Source: Merluccius polli (lineage: Eukaryota; Chordata; Actinopteri; Gadiformes; Merlucciidae). From it: a stretch of 64,000 nt of DNA. Shown piece by piece: positions 53,360-64,000 of this stretch (the first letter of the stretch is position 1; each line of letters starts with the position of its first letter). A program made the position numbers and the translations under genes. The stretch lies in NCBI GenBank assembly GCA_030340625.1, contig JAOPHQ010006358.1:2501-66500 (forward strand), written 5' to 3'. The notes below the pieces were generated by a model. The model did no database searches. It was not told where the DNA came from and saw nothing but the letters and a program-made list of their open reading frames with translations.

Positions 53360-54191
53360 TCAGTACAATATGTTTTCAGTGTAATAGGTACATTCTCAGT
53401 ACAATATGTATTCAGTGTAATAGGGACATTCTCAGTACAATATGTATTCAGTGTAATAGGTACATTCTCAGTTCAATATGTATTCAGTGTAATAGGTGCA
53501 TTCTCAGTACAATATGTATTCAGTAGAATAGGTATATTCTCAGTACAATATGTATTCAGTGTAATAGGTACATTCTCAGTACAATATGTATTCAGTGTAA
53601 TAGGTACATTCTCAGTACAATATGTATTCAGTGTAAAAGGTACATTCTCAGTACAATATGTATTCAGTGTAATAGGTACATTCTCAGTACAATATGTATT
53701 CAGTAGAATAGGTACATTCTCAGTACAATATGTATTCAGTGTAAAAGGTACATTCTCAGTACAATATGTATTCAGTGTAAAAGGTACATTCTCAGTACAA
53801 TATGTATTCAGTGTAATAGGTACATTCTCAGTACAATATGTATTCAGTAGAATAGGTACATTCTCAGTACAATATGTATTCAGTGTAATAGGTACATTCT
53901 CAGTACAATATGTATTCAGTGTAATAGGTACATTCTCAGTACAATATGTATTCAGTAGAATAGGTACATTCTCGGTACAATATGTATTCAGTAGAATAGG
54001 TACATTCTCAGTACAATATGTATTCAGTAGAATAGGTACATTCTCAGTACAATATGTATTCAGTAGAATAGGTACATTCTCGGTACAATATGTATTCAGT
54101 AGAATAGGTACATTCTCGGTACAATATGTATTCAGTAGAATAGGTACATTCTTGGTACAATATGTATTCAGTAGAATAGGTACATTCTCAG
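53360..54191. repeat. 36-bp minisatellite A, array 7 right part
   Basis: About 23 units continuing the array cut at 38617. Variants GTAAAAGG (four times) and CTCGGTAC (three or more) are local and mark recent block duplications. The array ends abruptly at CTCAGCGTGCATGG with neither the usual terminal unit nor a spacer, so this is the right edge of the TRIM cluster. Confidence 0.97.
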
Positions 54192-54490
54192 CGTGCATGG
54201 ACATGATGGTGAGTGTTGTATCGCAGGATGATGTCACCCTGAGGGGAAATCCCAGAGAGAGCGAGTCCCGTCGTGTACAACACACTTTGTTGAGCTGCAC
54301 TGTTGTTGTGGCTCCTAGGAAACACTTTGAAATGGGATCGACTCTGCGGTCTGTCCGCTTGTTGTTTCATTCGCGGTCCAGCAGCTGTTTCCGCTGATGT
54401 AGTGTAATACCAACTACAGTTTGCTGTTGAATAACCATGTCATGACGAAATAGAGACCTTACTAGCTACAAGTAATGATTACTATCACTA
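54192..54490. other. Unassigned DNA right of the TRIM array
   Basis: Moderately GC-rich sequence with short ORFs only and no recognisable product. Confidence 0.5.
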
Positions 54491-54494
54491 CTCA

Positions 54495-54625
54495 TTTAGC
54501 AGACACTTTTATCCAAAGCGGCTTACACTGAACTATTTTAGATGCAGCAGACGTTGGGGTTCGAACCTCAAACCTTTTGTGAGTCAAACATCTCTAACCA
54601 CTACTAGACTTTCCTGTCTCTAATA
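54495..54625 (-). repeat. tRNA-derived SINE remnant
   Basis: On the minus strand GGTTCGAACCCCA forms a Pol III B-box, preceded by AGTGGTTAGAGATG. The tail CGCTTTGGATAAAAGTGTC and TGCTAAATGAG follows. This combination is familiar from dispersed fish SINEs. The exact ends are uncertain. Confidence 0.65.
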
Positions 54626-56336
54626 ATAGATGCATACTAATTACCTGAAGTATTGACTCATTTATATTATGGATTATGATTGGTTGGCAGGATATAGCAG
54701 TCAAACGACATTTCTTTTGACAAAGAGTAACATTTTATTTAAAAGTACATGACCTTTCCCTCAAGCTGAGTGGGAGGCCACGTGTTTGGTTTATTTAAAA
54801 CGGTTAATAATTGATCTAATGTGAATGTAATTTCACACAATTTGTACATTTTTCACATGCATGTTAAAGGGGTGCACCCAAGAAATACATGTTGTGTGTC
54901 GTTCCTGTGTGATTGATCAGTGATTACCACTTTGCAATTCCTTTTTTTATTTGTAATGTTTATATAAATGACCGGCAGGGATCTCCGTTTCCGTGTTTCA
55001 TTTTTAAACGTACCCTCAGCTCCAGCAGTGGGAGCTATTGGCCTTCTCCAGAGTGTAGTTTTTCTAATAAAAAAAAAAAAGAGGTAATCCTTATATCATA
55101 GGTAAGGATGCTCCTATCGATTGCCCACCAATCCTTATCGGCCGATATTCGTTATAAATAATTTGATTGGTGGTCTCTATAAAGGCTTTGAGGCTTTAAA
55201 GGCTACATTGACGGGGCACTAATGCCCTATAGCTTTGCATTGCTGCCCCGTTTCGCAGCTGACACCCTCTCGCTCAATACTGGACCAATTTCAAAAATTG
55301 TTGTCCGCATTAGCCCCTGAGACCCAAAATGATGGGAAAATAGGGTCAAGGTTTAACCAATATTGGTGTTGCTGCAGAGGTGGTTGCTTAGCTCATGTCT
55401 GTTTTTTTTGTTGTTGTTGCTTCAGCTATTCTGCTCTGGGGTTCCTTTTTTTTGTTGGTGTTATTGCTGGAGCATTTTCTGTGTATTTTGCTGCTGCTGC
55501 TGCTCCTGCCAATGTCAAATGATGAGCGAAGCCTTGGTCAGCTCAGCTGCTGGCAATACCTCTGTCCTCCCTCCCCTGACCCCCTGGGAACTTGATTCTG
55601 ACTCATCTGTCCTTCCTGGGCTGTTTCCTGCGGAGAGACGGTCAGTGTCCACAATCAATTTGCCTCAAATGAGTTAATGTAATGGTTCGGTTGTATACAT
55701 AAGGAGCTGACTGCTACCGCATTCTTCATTCGGCATTCACCGTGAATGTCTGTCACAGATCCGCTTCACTGCACAGGCCGACTCAAAATGACCTTTGTAA
55801 ATTACTGTAGCACCCTACCCTATGAACTGATGATGAACTACTTGTTCTGAATCACCTTCAATATTAGGGCGGGCTCTGGGTTCTTTAGCTTTTTGTGTGC
55901 GGTGCCGTATTAACCTATACTAATTAAATGCAACTAATTCCTTTTTTCCTTTTTAGTAAGATAAGGTAAGTGAATATGTTATTTGCTGCCTCCACTTAGT
56001 AGAACTTAAAATGTAATAGAATATAAACTCCTACTAAGAATAAACATAAATTCCAAAAAATTGTAACTGCTTTCTTTTATATTGATAAAGTATCAATCAC
56101 ACAGCCAATTATTATACATATAATACATGGTGACAAAATATTCCCTGAATGCAACACACTTCAAATCTCACATTAACACTTGCACACAACCCCAATATAG
56201 AAAAATAACAACCGGTGCAGGCCTGAATCGTGGCTTGTGAGCGGTGCGGTCTCAAACCTGGTGACCACTTCACTTAACCAAGCGAAAATAAAAAGTAATG
56301 AGTCCATCCAATGTATTTGTAACTGTTAGTACTCAC
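54626..56336. other. Unassigned intergenic DNA
   Basis: Includes a diverged repeat with TATCGGCCGATATTCG near 55134-55150 and a T/G-rich low-complexity stretch at 55400-55510 that gives leucine- and valine-rich ORFs in two frames. No gene is supported. Confidence 0.5.
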
Positions 56337-56898
56337 CAGTGGCGTAAATATCGACGTGCAGGGGCCCAGACGCCGTCAGGGGCCCATGAAGGAAGAAAAA
56401 AAAAAGGAGCTGTCCAGCAGCTGTATTGTTTTTGTGAATGAAATAGCTCGGGGCGGGTCGGTAAGGTAGGCCAACGCTGATTGGCTGATATGGGAGGAGG
56501 AAATGATCATTTGTCCAATCACCTTGATAGCTGTCAGTCATGAAAGTCATCAAATGCTCGGTTCGGGTCGCGCTTGACTTTTAAATAAACAATCCGCCTG
56601 CGGCTCATTAGGGTATCTGCCTCGCTGAAGCTCACACAGACTGAGCAGCAATGTTGGGCACAAACACACCCCCTCCTCTCTTTTTTAGCACGGCAGACAC
56701 ACACACACACACACATTGGTATCGGTATGTATCGGCCGATACCCACAGCAGAGTATCGGAACATTCTCTATAGTGACAATAGCAGTTATCTCTAGTGGCT
56801 GTGCGTGTGCGTCCAAGCGTGTGTGTGCGCTTGTGTTTAGGGCGGGGGCACAAAAAGAAAAAGTGCACCGGGGCTATCACCATGATGTTACGCCACTG
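56337..56898. mobile_element. 562-bp hAT-like non-autonomous element
   Basis: Terminal inverted repeats CAGTGGCGTAA and TTACGCCACTG with 8-bp flanks GTACTCAC (56329-56336) and GTACTCAT (56899-56906), one mismatch. Inside are a CA run (56698-56716) and GTATCGGCCGATACCC. No transposase ORF. Confidence 0.8.
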
Positions 56899-56906
56899 GT
56901 ACTCAT

Positions 56907-58690
56907 AGTCTGTCCCCAGTCAGTGAGTGAGGGGATGAATGGTGTTAATGAAGAGGGAGAGAGGAACAAAAAAAACCCGGGAACCGCCACTCGCCGCGTC
57001 GAGGGTAAACCAAAAAAGGTCCAAGATGCGTGTCCTGGTCGGGATATCTGGCGAGCACACACACACGGCTCTAAATCACTCATTCATGTGCAATGCCATG
57101 AGCTCATTCCGAGTTCAGCATACTATAGTAACGCACATTAAGCACAGAGTAACGTTAGGCTACTACATTCAAATGTGTATAACAATACTAGTAGCATGTT
57201 AGCACGCGCTAATCGCTAATCGCGGTTAGCATTCATTATCACCAACAGTAGTAAAAACAGTCCGTATTTACCACAAACATATAAAACAACATTTACCTTT
57301 GGTACGCGTATAACCCTCTTCCGCTGGTAAACTCTGCATTTACCACTGGAAAAAGGCAATACTCAGCACAATAGCCAATGCAACATCGCACGTGTCGTTC
57401 CCGCCTCGTGTGTAACCCGGATGTCTGTCGTTGTTCCCCCGTGAGTCCCGGATGTCCCACCCCCTTAGCCTGTTTGATTGGATGATCGTTTTTGATAACC
57501 ATGGAAACCGAGCAGACATCAGACTGACAGGTAAAATAACGATATGTGACAAATGAGTACATCAGATGCCTATACACTGTAATAAACAAATTAGCATGTC
57601 ATTCTCACATATAATATCAGCAACTATAGATATTTTTTTACATTTTGTATCAAATATCAACTGACACTTTTCTAAATGGTTTTAATTTAGACAGGGCTAC
57701 ATTACATTTGAGATTGATGTAATTAATGAATTACTATAAATAAAGGTACCTTATATGACCGATATGTGTTAATGTAACACACGTTAGGTCAAACGTAATC
57801 TCGGATCCAGCAGTGTTAGCGATCTAAAGTCTGACTTGTGAGACAAAGTTAACCCCGCGTGCCTGTCCCACATCTGCAGAGGTCGTTTCAGCGATGAATT
57901 ATGAATTGAACACGCCAGTGAACACGTCAACCGTTAACCGCTCAATGTTAACCATGAAAAACGTTATAGCCACCTTTGAGCCTGGCACGGCTTCATGCAA
58001 ACTTCACTGTCGACCGGCCGCCTCACTCACGCTGCAAACCGCCCATTTCAGCTGACAGCTGTAACCATGGCGACAGCGGGAGTCACACAAACACCATGAT
58101 TTTATCGTAATGACAGGGGGGCGTCTGTGAAAATGGGGACGTTACAGGCAAAGTGAATGCGAATTATATTGGGCAGAACGGATAAAATATGGCATATTAT
58201 TGTATGCATGATGATAGCCTTTGTGACTTCTACCTCCCTACCACAGACGCATGCGTCTTGTTTGAAGACATCGATCGTCGGGTACAGCGATGGCGCCGAT
58301 GGCTGTGACACGGCCACTTTTCTCAAGTGCAGGTTGAGTGTTGAATTTTCGAATGCATTTCCCCATGCGGCCATTTGTGCCGCGCTATCACCGCTAGGAA
58401 AACAAGCGGTTAACCTTGTGTGCCGCGATTCATGAGGCCGCTCTGCACTACACAGTCCTGTTGCCAGGGTTTCAGATACATGACTTTGTTGGCATTGCTC
58501 TCATTACTCTTTATTTACAAAGGTCTTCTCTGCCTTTTAACCCCACATATGTATCTGCCTGTCCTTCCCAGGAATATGTCTTCACTTGTCTTGTCTCTTT
58601 AAATGTTTTGAAAACTTTCACCGAGGGCCTAGAGTCAGGAAAGTATTGACTTTCCTGATGTATCTCTATGTATCTGATTGATTTTCTCCC
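56907..58690. other. Unassigned DNA, locally CpG-rich
   Basis: CpG-containing stretches around 57300-57450 and 57990-58420 might belong to a promoter, but no ORF shows a recognisable domain and no splice pattern can be followed. Confidence 0.4.
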
Positions 58691-58714
58691 CCTGACCTGT
58701 TTATACTGAAATGT

Positions 58715-58876
58715 GCTATTTGTTGTCTGTGGAAACTTTGTTTGACTTGTTGTGCCGTTTCATCACGCCAGGACACTTTGGTAAAAGAGATATTCATCTC
58801 AAAAGGCTCTCCTGGTAAAATAAAGTACATCAAAGTAAGTGGCTTTGGATGAAAGCGTAGTTGGCTCAATGACTAA
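58715..58876 (+). repeat. Two fish retroposon tails side by side
   Basis: CCAGGACACTTTGGTAAAAG, then TCTCAAAAGGCTCTCCTGG and TAAAATAAAG, looks like a fish LINE/SINE 3' tail ending near 58823. It is followed by TGGCTTTGGATGAAAGCG and AATGACTAAAT, the tail type also seen inverted at 54.5 kb. Families are from recall. Confidence 0.45.
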
Positions 58877-58913
58877 ATATACATGTAGAGAGGACCTGAG
58901 GGTGTGCAATAAG

Positions 58914-58914
<1 letters not shown>

Positions 58915-58949
<35 letters not shown>

Positions 58950-58961
58950 CAGAGAGAGAGT
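58915..58961. repeat. GA/CAGAGA microsatellite
   Basis: GAGAGA run followed by repeated ACAGAG. Confidence 0.9.
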
Positions 58962-59092
58962 CAGCGAGGTCTAAGCTGATTTACTGTGAGTATTTGCAGT
59001 TCCCTTGCACAGTAAACGGGCCAGAGACAGAGCCAAGAGTCAACACACTCACTGATGGAGCTAAAGACTAAGAGAGACATAATGGTACAATG

Positions 59093-59095
<3 letters not shown>

Positions 59096-59164
<69 letters not shown>
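59096..59164. repeat. TA microsatellite
   Basis: Uninterrupted TA dinucleotides over more than 60 bases; short ORFs across it are artefacts. Confidence 0.97.
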
Positions 59165-59954
59165 TATATTAAAAAGAACAGCACACATAATGTCCTTGGC
59201 TGGAGACAGAGAGGTACATGACTTAACATTATTAAGCGCTGCGCTACGGATGCTATTGCCACGCTGTGCGGCATACAGAAACAGCGATGATCAAAGGTAG
59301 AAAAAGTTGTTGAAAAACAGATCATGGAGCACTGCGGGCTATTTGAAATGCATTGTGTAGCGTCAGCGGTCAAAAGACAAACCCCTTTTTGTTGAAAAAT
59401 GTGAATTATCGGTTTTAATGAGCATAAGAACGGATGGTTGTGACTCATTGGTATATCGTGGTGAAGTGATATCAGGTTGGTGCAACCTGGTTCAATTGGC
59501 TTCATGGATTAAAAATGATTTACTGTACAGCTACTACAACTACATAGTGACTGCAATAGGAAATAACAAATCTAGATTTATATCATTGACGATGTATCAA
59601 CATTAATCAAATTCACCAGGAAATGAGATGGGCTTCACCGGCTAGAGGCTTCCTGCGTCGTCAACTTCAATCCTAAATGTTTCCTGTATTTCTCATAAAA
59701 GTGAAACCATTAAAAACATGGGGGGGGGGGGGGGCATTTCACAAACCTTTACATTCCCAATTATATTACACTGTTTTCCAACCCCCTACTAATTCAGAAC
59801 AGCATGGCAATCTGTCAGCATCTCATGACACGTAGCCACAGGGGGGACGTCTAGGATACATTAATCCTATATAAAGCACATATGTATATTTTATCTCCTG
59901 CCTCAGTTGTTGACGGCTGGCTTAGGCTCCTGACTGGTTCCTCTAGTCTATACT

Positions 59955-60250
59955 TTCGGTGGCACGGTGGTTACCTCGGAGCAGGAAGGTCCTGGGTTCG
60001 AACCCCAGAGGGGGGTTTGTTTGTTTGTTTGTTTGTTCGCTCTCCCTTGAGTTTCCTCCCACACCATAAGACATCCATGTGAGGTTAATACTCCTGCCTG
60101 TGTGCACTTGACCCAGGCACCAGCATTAGGCCTGGACCTGGTGCTGTGCTGTGGCTTGCCCACTGCTCCTAGTGCCGCTGGTGATGTGTTCACTGCAGAG
60201 ATCACCTTTCGTCGTATAGTACTTTGTGCAATGACAAATAAAGGCAAATC
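59955..60250 (+). repeat. tRNA-derived SINE
   Basis: The head has GTGGCACGGTGGTTACCTC (A-box region) and GGTCCTGGGTTCGAACCCC (B-box). The body follows with GTTTCCTCCCACACC, and the tail ends GTGCAATGACAAATAAAGGC. A (GTTT)n expansion lies at 60016-60036. The head-body-tail arrangement matches common fish SINEs. Confidence 0.7.
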
Positions 60251-60904
60251 TTGTGTGGGAGGAGGGGGAGAACCGTATCGCCTGCCATGATGCAGTTGGC
60301 CGGCCTACACAGCAAACGGAGGTCATCACTCGCAATGTCCACAACACGACGGCGTGGAGTCTGGGGGGGGCTTTCCTGTATGAAGAAGAGTCGACAGGAT
60401 TTTGTCGTTTTTTTGCGAAGTGGAGAGAGTGATATTTAACATTTACTCCAATAAAAAAGAGAGGAATTTGAAAAAAAATGTTCCCCCAAAGTGACCCGTG
60501 TCTTCACCTGAGAGCTTCTGGTCTATTAAACACATCAGGGGAAAACTGTCCAATAGAAAAGTTACAATTTGTCAAAAATCGGTAACTTACTCGAGGTGTT
60601 CTTGGAGTGGGGTAACAAAAGTGCGATGATGATCTCTAGTGCTTGCAGATAATCCGGTCCATCTTGCTGCTTCATCACACGGTAACCTCCTGCAGCCTCT
60701 AGAAGCGCATGCATGCAGCCGAGTGTGAAGCAGTCAGTATGCAAATCAGACTATCCTGAGTGGAGGAGCTCAGGTATCTCGCCACGATCTTAATCCCAGA
60801 GTGAGGGGTGTGACGGGGGTCGTGAGATTGACAGGCCGCTGAGGTGCAGGTGGTAGAGAGAGAGTGGGAGCTTAGCTTCAATCACTCGGCCGACGTGTCC
60901 ATCC

Positions 60905-60945
60905 ATACTTGCGGCCACTCGCTCTGGGGGGGAGTGGCCGCAAGA
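60905..60945. other. 13-bp perfect stem hairpin
   Basis: CTTGCGGCCACTC and its exact reverse complement GAGTGGCCGCAAG are separated by an 11-base loop with seven G. Function unknown. Confidence 0.7.
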
Positions 60946-60999
60946 ATGAGCTCAACCTGAAGGAGACTGTGAACGCTAGCCTCTGAAACCGTCTTGGTT

Positions 61000-61085
61000 G
61001 GTCGGTTCTCTGAGGCCGCTTCGCAGCGCCGTGGGGGCTCGAACCGGCGACCCCGGGATCGGAAGGTGAACCCGCTAACCGCTGA
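61000..61085 (-). repeat. tRNA-like fragment (SINE head or tRNA relic)
   Basis: On the minus strand CAGCGGTTAGCGGGTTCACC, then GGTCGCCGGTTCGAGCCCC with a B-box-like GGTTCGAGCCC. I could not fold a proper acceptor stem, so a functional tRNA is unlikely. Confidence 0.5.
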
Positions 61086-61214
61086 AGGATGAGGAGGAGG
61101 CGCTATCTGACGTCACCGCAATCCGGTCTGGCGCGCGTTTAAACCGATAATGGAAACGCAAATCAATGTGGCCTCGGAGCGGCTAAAAGTGGCAATGGAA
61201 AGATGCTGTACATC

Positions 61215-61335
61215 TCCCAGCTGGCCTGGGGACGCCCAGGCAGGAGGAGGAGGAGGAGGAGGAGGAGGAGGAGGAGGAGGAGGAGGAGGAGGAGGAGGAG
61301 GAGGAGGAGGTGGCCAGGGATAGGGGCATCTGGAC
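61215..61335 (+). repeat. GGA microsatellite in a probable LINE fragment
   Basis: (AGG)n of about 70 bases (61241-61311), flanked by CTGGCCTGGGGACGCCCAGG and GTGGCCAGGGATAGGGGC. The flanks resemble the end of a fish LINE ORF as I recall it. Confidence 0.5.
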
Positions 61336-61979
61336 TTTTTTACAGAAGAGTTGTATTGCCAGGTTAGCTTTCATAGACACAAGGAATGTGTTATGTTGTG
61401 TTGGTGCTATACAAAAAAGAGATTATTGTTTAAAAAGCAACTGTACAGGGTATGAAATACAATTAACATTACAAATATGTACATCAAATATACTTGCCCT
61501 GTTGCCATCATCGACCCTAATTTCTCTAGGAAGGAAATGTAAAGTAAAAAGTGTGAAAAGTAAACTGGGGAGGCTAATTAAGTCGATAAGTTGGAGAAAA
61601 TTGCAGTTTAGGACGTAATGCAGGGCAGCCTTTCTGCAAAGTTGTCATGTGCTTTTGGATTAGCCTAATGGACTAATTACACCTTATTAAATGTATTACG
61701 CCGGATTTTAACAACTGTGACGCTTTCAAGTAAAGCCTACTCATCTACTGAATGATTCAGATAATTATTTGGTGAAATACCGCATGAATATAAAAATAAC
61801 CCAAAGCTGTTGAAAACTGATTTTCTGGCTTCCAGAACATTAAACTCAGAGCAATTAGCTTATATAAGCCAACAGCTACCAGCTATTAAAATAAAACTCA
61901 ACCTGTTCCCAAATCTGTTCTCACTTTTTAAACTGCAATTGAAGAGAACTCGGCTATCTCCCGAGTCAAATGAAAATGG

Positions 61980-62157
61980 TGTGTGTGTGTGTTTGTGTGT
62001 TTTATGTGGAGGTGTGTCAGTGTGTGTTTGAGTGTTTGCGTGTGTTAGCATGTGTTTTGTGTACGTAGGTGTATGTGTGTTTGTGTGTGTGTGTTAGCAG
62101 GTGTTGGGTTGTGTGTGTTTGCGTGTGTTAGCATGTGTTTTGTGTGTGTAGCTGTAT

Positions 62158-62189
<32 letters not shown>

Positions 62190-62288
62190 GCATGTGTGTG
62201 TGTGTGTGTTAGCATGTGCTGGGTTGTGTGTGTATGTGTGAGACAGTAGACGTCCTCGCCCCCAGCTCTGACCAGCTGAGACCCCCCC

Positions 62289-62354
<66 letters not shown>
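61980..62354. repeat. GT-rich and CA microsatellites
   Basis: A GTGTGT-rich interrupted tract (61980-62243) and a pure CA tract (62290-62353) flank about 45 bases of unique sequence; together they could form a long imperfect hairpin. Cysteine/valine- and threonine/histidine-rich ORFs here are artefacts. Confidence 0.95.
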
Positions 62355-62355
<1 letters not shown>

Positions 62356-63400
62356 TCTGACCAGGACCAAGTAGGCAAGGTCATGTGCAAATCTAACTGC
62401 TTCCAATAGATGTCACCTAAATTATAAACCTATTTCTCAGTTTATCACCAACTCTATTTCTTTTCAATTGTTTCCAATTTTGGAACCGCCAAAAACCTGC
62501 CGCCGGTTTATATTTGCATTATTACTTTTTAGAAAATTCAAAATTACATTTTGTGAAAAAAGGATGAATACGTCACTCCGACCACATAGTACGGTTTCCC
62601 TCGCCTCGTGAGACCATCCAGATATCCAAGTTTGCGTTCAGCAACGTATATATCAGTCTGGCCTTGGCTGGGCAGTCTCTTGCTGTCTTCGCTCGCCGAA
62701 TCCAGTTGGAAGTAAAGTAAATAAAAACATATGAGAAACGCTTTCCATCTTCATTTCAGATCAAAACAGTTTCGATTGCTCTGTAGATTGCTACCCTTTT
62801 CTTGGGCGCCCCCATTGTATTTCTTTATTCGGCGGACTGTGACCATTTGTCATGAAATGAAACCCCCCCCCCCCCCCCCCCCCCCCCGAGCGCTGATTGG
62901 ACCTATGATTTTTCAAAATTTCTGGATAAGGCTTTCAGCGGGATCGAGGCCGATCTGCAGAGAGAGAATATGTGAGGAGATCAGGACAGCTTCACGAGGC
63001 TAAGGTTACCACAGGACATGAGTCGGTTTCATTTTGGGTTATTTTCTTTTAGTCCTAAAGAGATCCACTGAAATATATAACAGAGGAGAGCAGAGGAGAA
63101 GAGAGAAGACACTTGACCTGTGACAGCGCAGTCATTCCAGCCAATAACACAGCCATCGTCGCGGTAGACCACACAGACTGCACCACCTGATGTAACTGCC
63201 CGATAAAAAACACTTCCCAAAGAGGTTTTCTTTTTTTTTTCTTTCTCGCTCAATGAGAAGTAACAAGCAGAGCGGGAAACTGAGGAGGTTAAACACACTG
63301 CAACCTCTCTCTGGCTCAAGTTAAATCTCCGCTCTCGTGTGGCCAGGTTTATCAGGTGATCAGGGACAGATGCAAGGAGAGATTTGCTCCCCTCAGAGCG
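62355..63400. other. Unassigned DNA with a poly(C) run
   Basis: A run of more than 20 C lies at 62862-62887. No ORF with recognisable domains; a minus-strand ORF at 63029-63535 is driven by the triplet tract next to it. Confidence 0.45.
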
Positions 63401-63404
63401 GTCT

Positions 63405-63475
63405 CTGCAGCCGCCGCAGCCGCAGCAGCCGCCGCAGCCGCCGCAGCCACCGCAGCCGCCGCCGCATGGCCGGTC
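63405..63475. repeat. CAG/CCG triplet tract
   Basis: About 65 bases of GCAGCC and GCCGCA triplets ending GCCGCATGGCCGG. On the + strand an ATG at 63466 opens 27 codons before a possible donor CTG|GTAAGG at 63546. This could be the first exon of a gene continuing to the right, but nothing in the peptide is recognisable. Confidence 0.5.
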
Positions 63476-63559
63476 AGCAGCAGATGAAACACAGAAAACC
63501 AACTCAGAGAGGATGGGCAGACCAGTTCCCAACATGTAATGATCTGGTAAGGAGGAGGA

Positions 63560-64000
63560 AAAACATCAAAGCAAAGATTATAATATCTCTATTTACATTG
63601 CATCTTTTAAAACCAGGGTTGGAAATGTGCATTATGATAAAAAAAATAAAACGACATTAGGAACTTATCCATATTGGCTTACAAGTAAGGCTGAGAACAA
63701 CCATACAATCTCAATTGGGGTAACTATGAAAACTACAGAAAAAATAAAGGAAACAACCGGAAAGTATAAAAGTATCGTCACTACAGGATTCAGAAAGACT
63801 GAGGTTGTCTTGCATCTCACGGCCAAAGTGCAGTCGAAGTTCAACATAAGAGCTCAAAACAGCTCAAGTCGGTTCATCAGTTCATGAGATGTGGAAAATA
63901 TGTAAATACATTGCATGCTACTTTACATACTGCTGGGCAGCTTGTGAATATTGTCCGCAGGGGGACCGATCCACGCTCCGCCATTGATGAAAATCAAATG
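63560..64000. other. Unassigned DNA at the window edge
   Basis: AT-rich sequence with short ORFs and no recognisable feature. Confidence 0.5.

Noticed and set aside
55235..55677. Leucine/valine/cysteine-rich ORFs resembling a membrane protein
   Set aside because: They derive from a T/G-rich low-complexity stretch, with overlapping ORFs in several frames.
61000..61085. Functional tRNA gene on the minus strand
   Set aside because: B-box-like sequence is present but I find no acceptor stem pairing or proper anticodon arm.
62045..62406. Cysteine/valine- and threonine/histidine-rich ORFs
   Set aside because: Products of GT and CA microsatellites.

Overview
The window looks like nuclear DNA of a ray-finned (teleost) fish. 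The signs are a tandem expansion of bloodthirsty/TRIM39-like TRIM genes, several hAT-type non-autonomous DNA transposons, fish-type tRNA-derived SINE remnants, a Ty3/gypsy-like LTR retrotransposon and abundant microsatellites. Coding sequence is sparse and there is no operon structure.

From about 1.9 to 54.2 kb lies one tandem array on the + strand. Each unit holds, in order: a leader with purine-rich (GGAGA) tracts and a short motif resembling an IRF/ISRE site; a non-coding first exon ending in CAAG|GTGAGT; an intron; one coding exon for a RING / B-box / coiled-coil / PRY-SPRY E3 ubiquitin ligase; a 3' flank with AATAAA signals; a 36-bp minisatellite (family A); a conserved spacer; and a 34-bp minisatellite (family B). 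There are seven TRIM copies (ATGs at 3599, 11614, 17326, 22014, 27677, 32214, 36070). Five are intact (533-535 codons). Copy 2 is a pseudogene: its PRY part is replaced by G-rich DNA and the SPRY part carries a frame change and a TGA. Copy 7 has lost most of PRY-SPRY and reads as a 422-codon RING/B-box/coiled-coil protein.

The introns record history. Copies 6 and 7 have a 109-bp intron with one ATTGCCTA. Copies 1-5 carry a hAT-like element of 745-1684 bp flanked by two ATTGCCTA, and removing the element plus one repeat leaves exactly 109 bp every time. Other insertions are nested in these introns: a second hAT with CTTTAAAC duplications in copy 1, a long palindromic element in copy 2 and hAT-like debris in copy 3.

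At 38618-53359 a Ty3/gypsy-like LTR retrotransposon (minus strand, 1.1-kb LTRs about 0.5% different, 4-bp TCAG duplication, 18-nt tRNA-Arg-type primer site) split the last family A array. Its Gag resembles the PNMA family. A TTTAAAC slippery heptamer with a possible pseudoknot lies in the gag-pol overlap, and Pol has protease, RT, RNase H and integrase. A second LTR element (44913-51041; 390-bp LTRs that read as identical; GTTC duplication; tRNA-Trp-like primer site) is inserted in gag and lacks usable genes.

From 54.2 kb to the end I see SINE remnants, a 562-bp hAT-like element, microsatellites and unassigned DNA, with no gene I can support.
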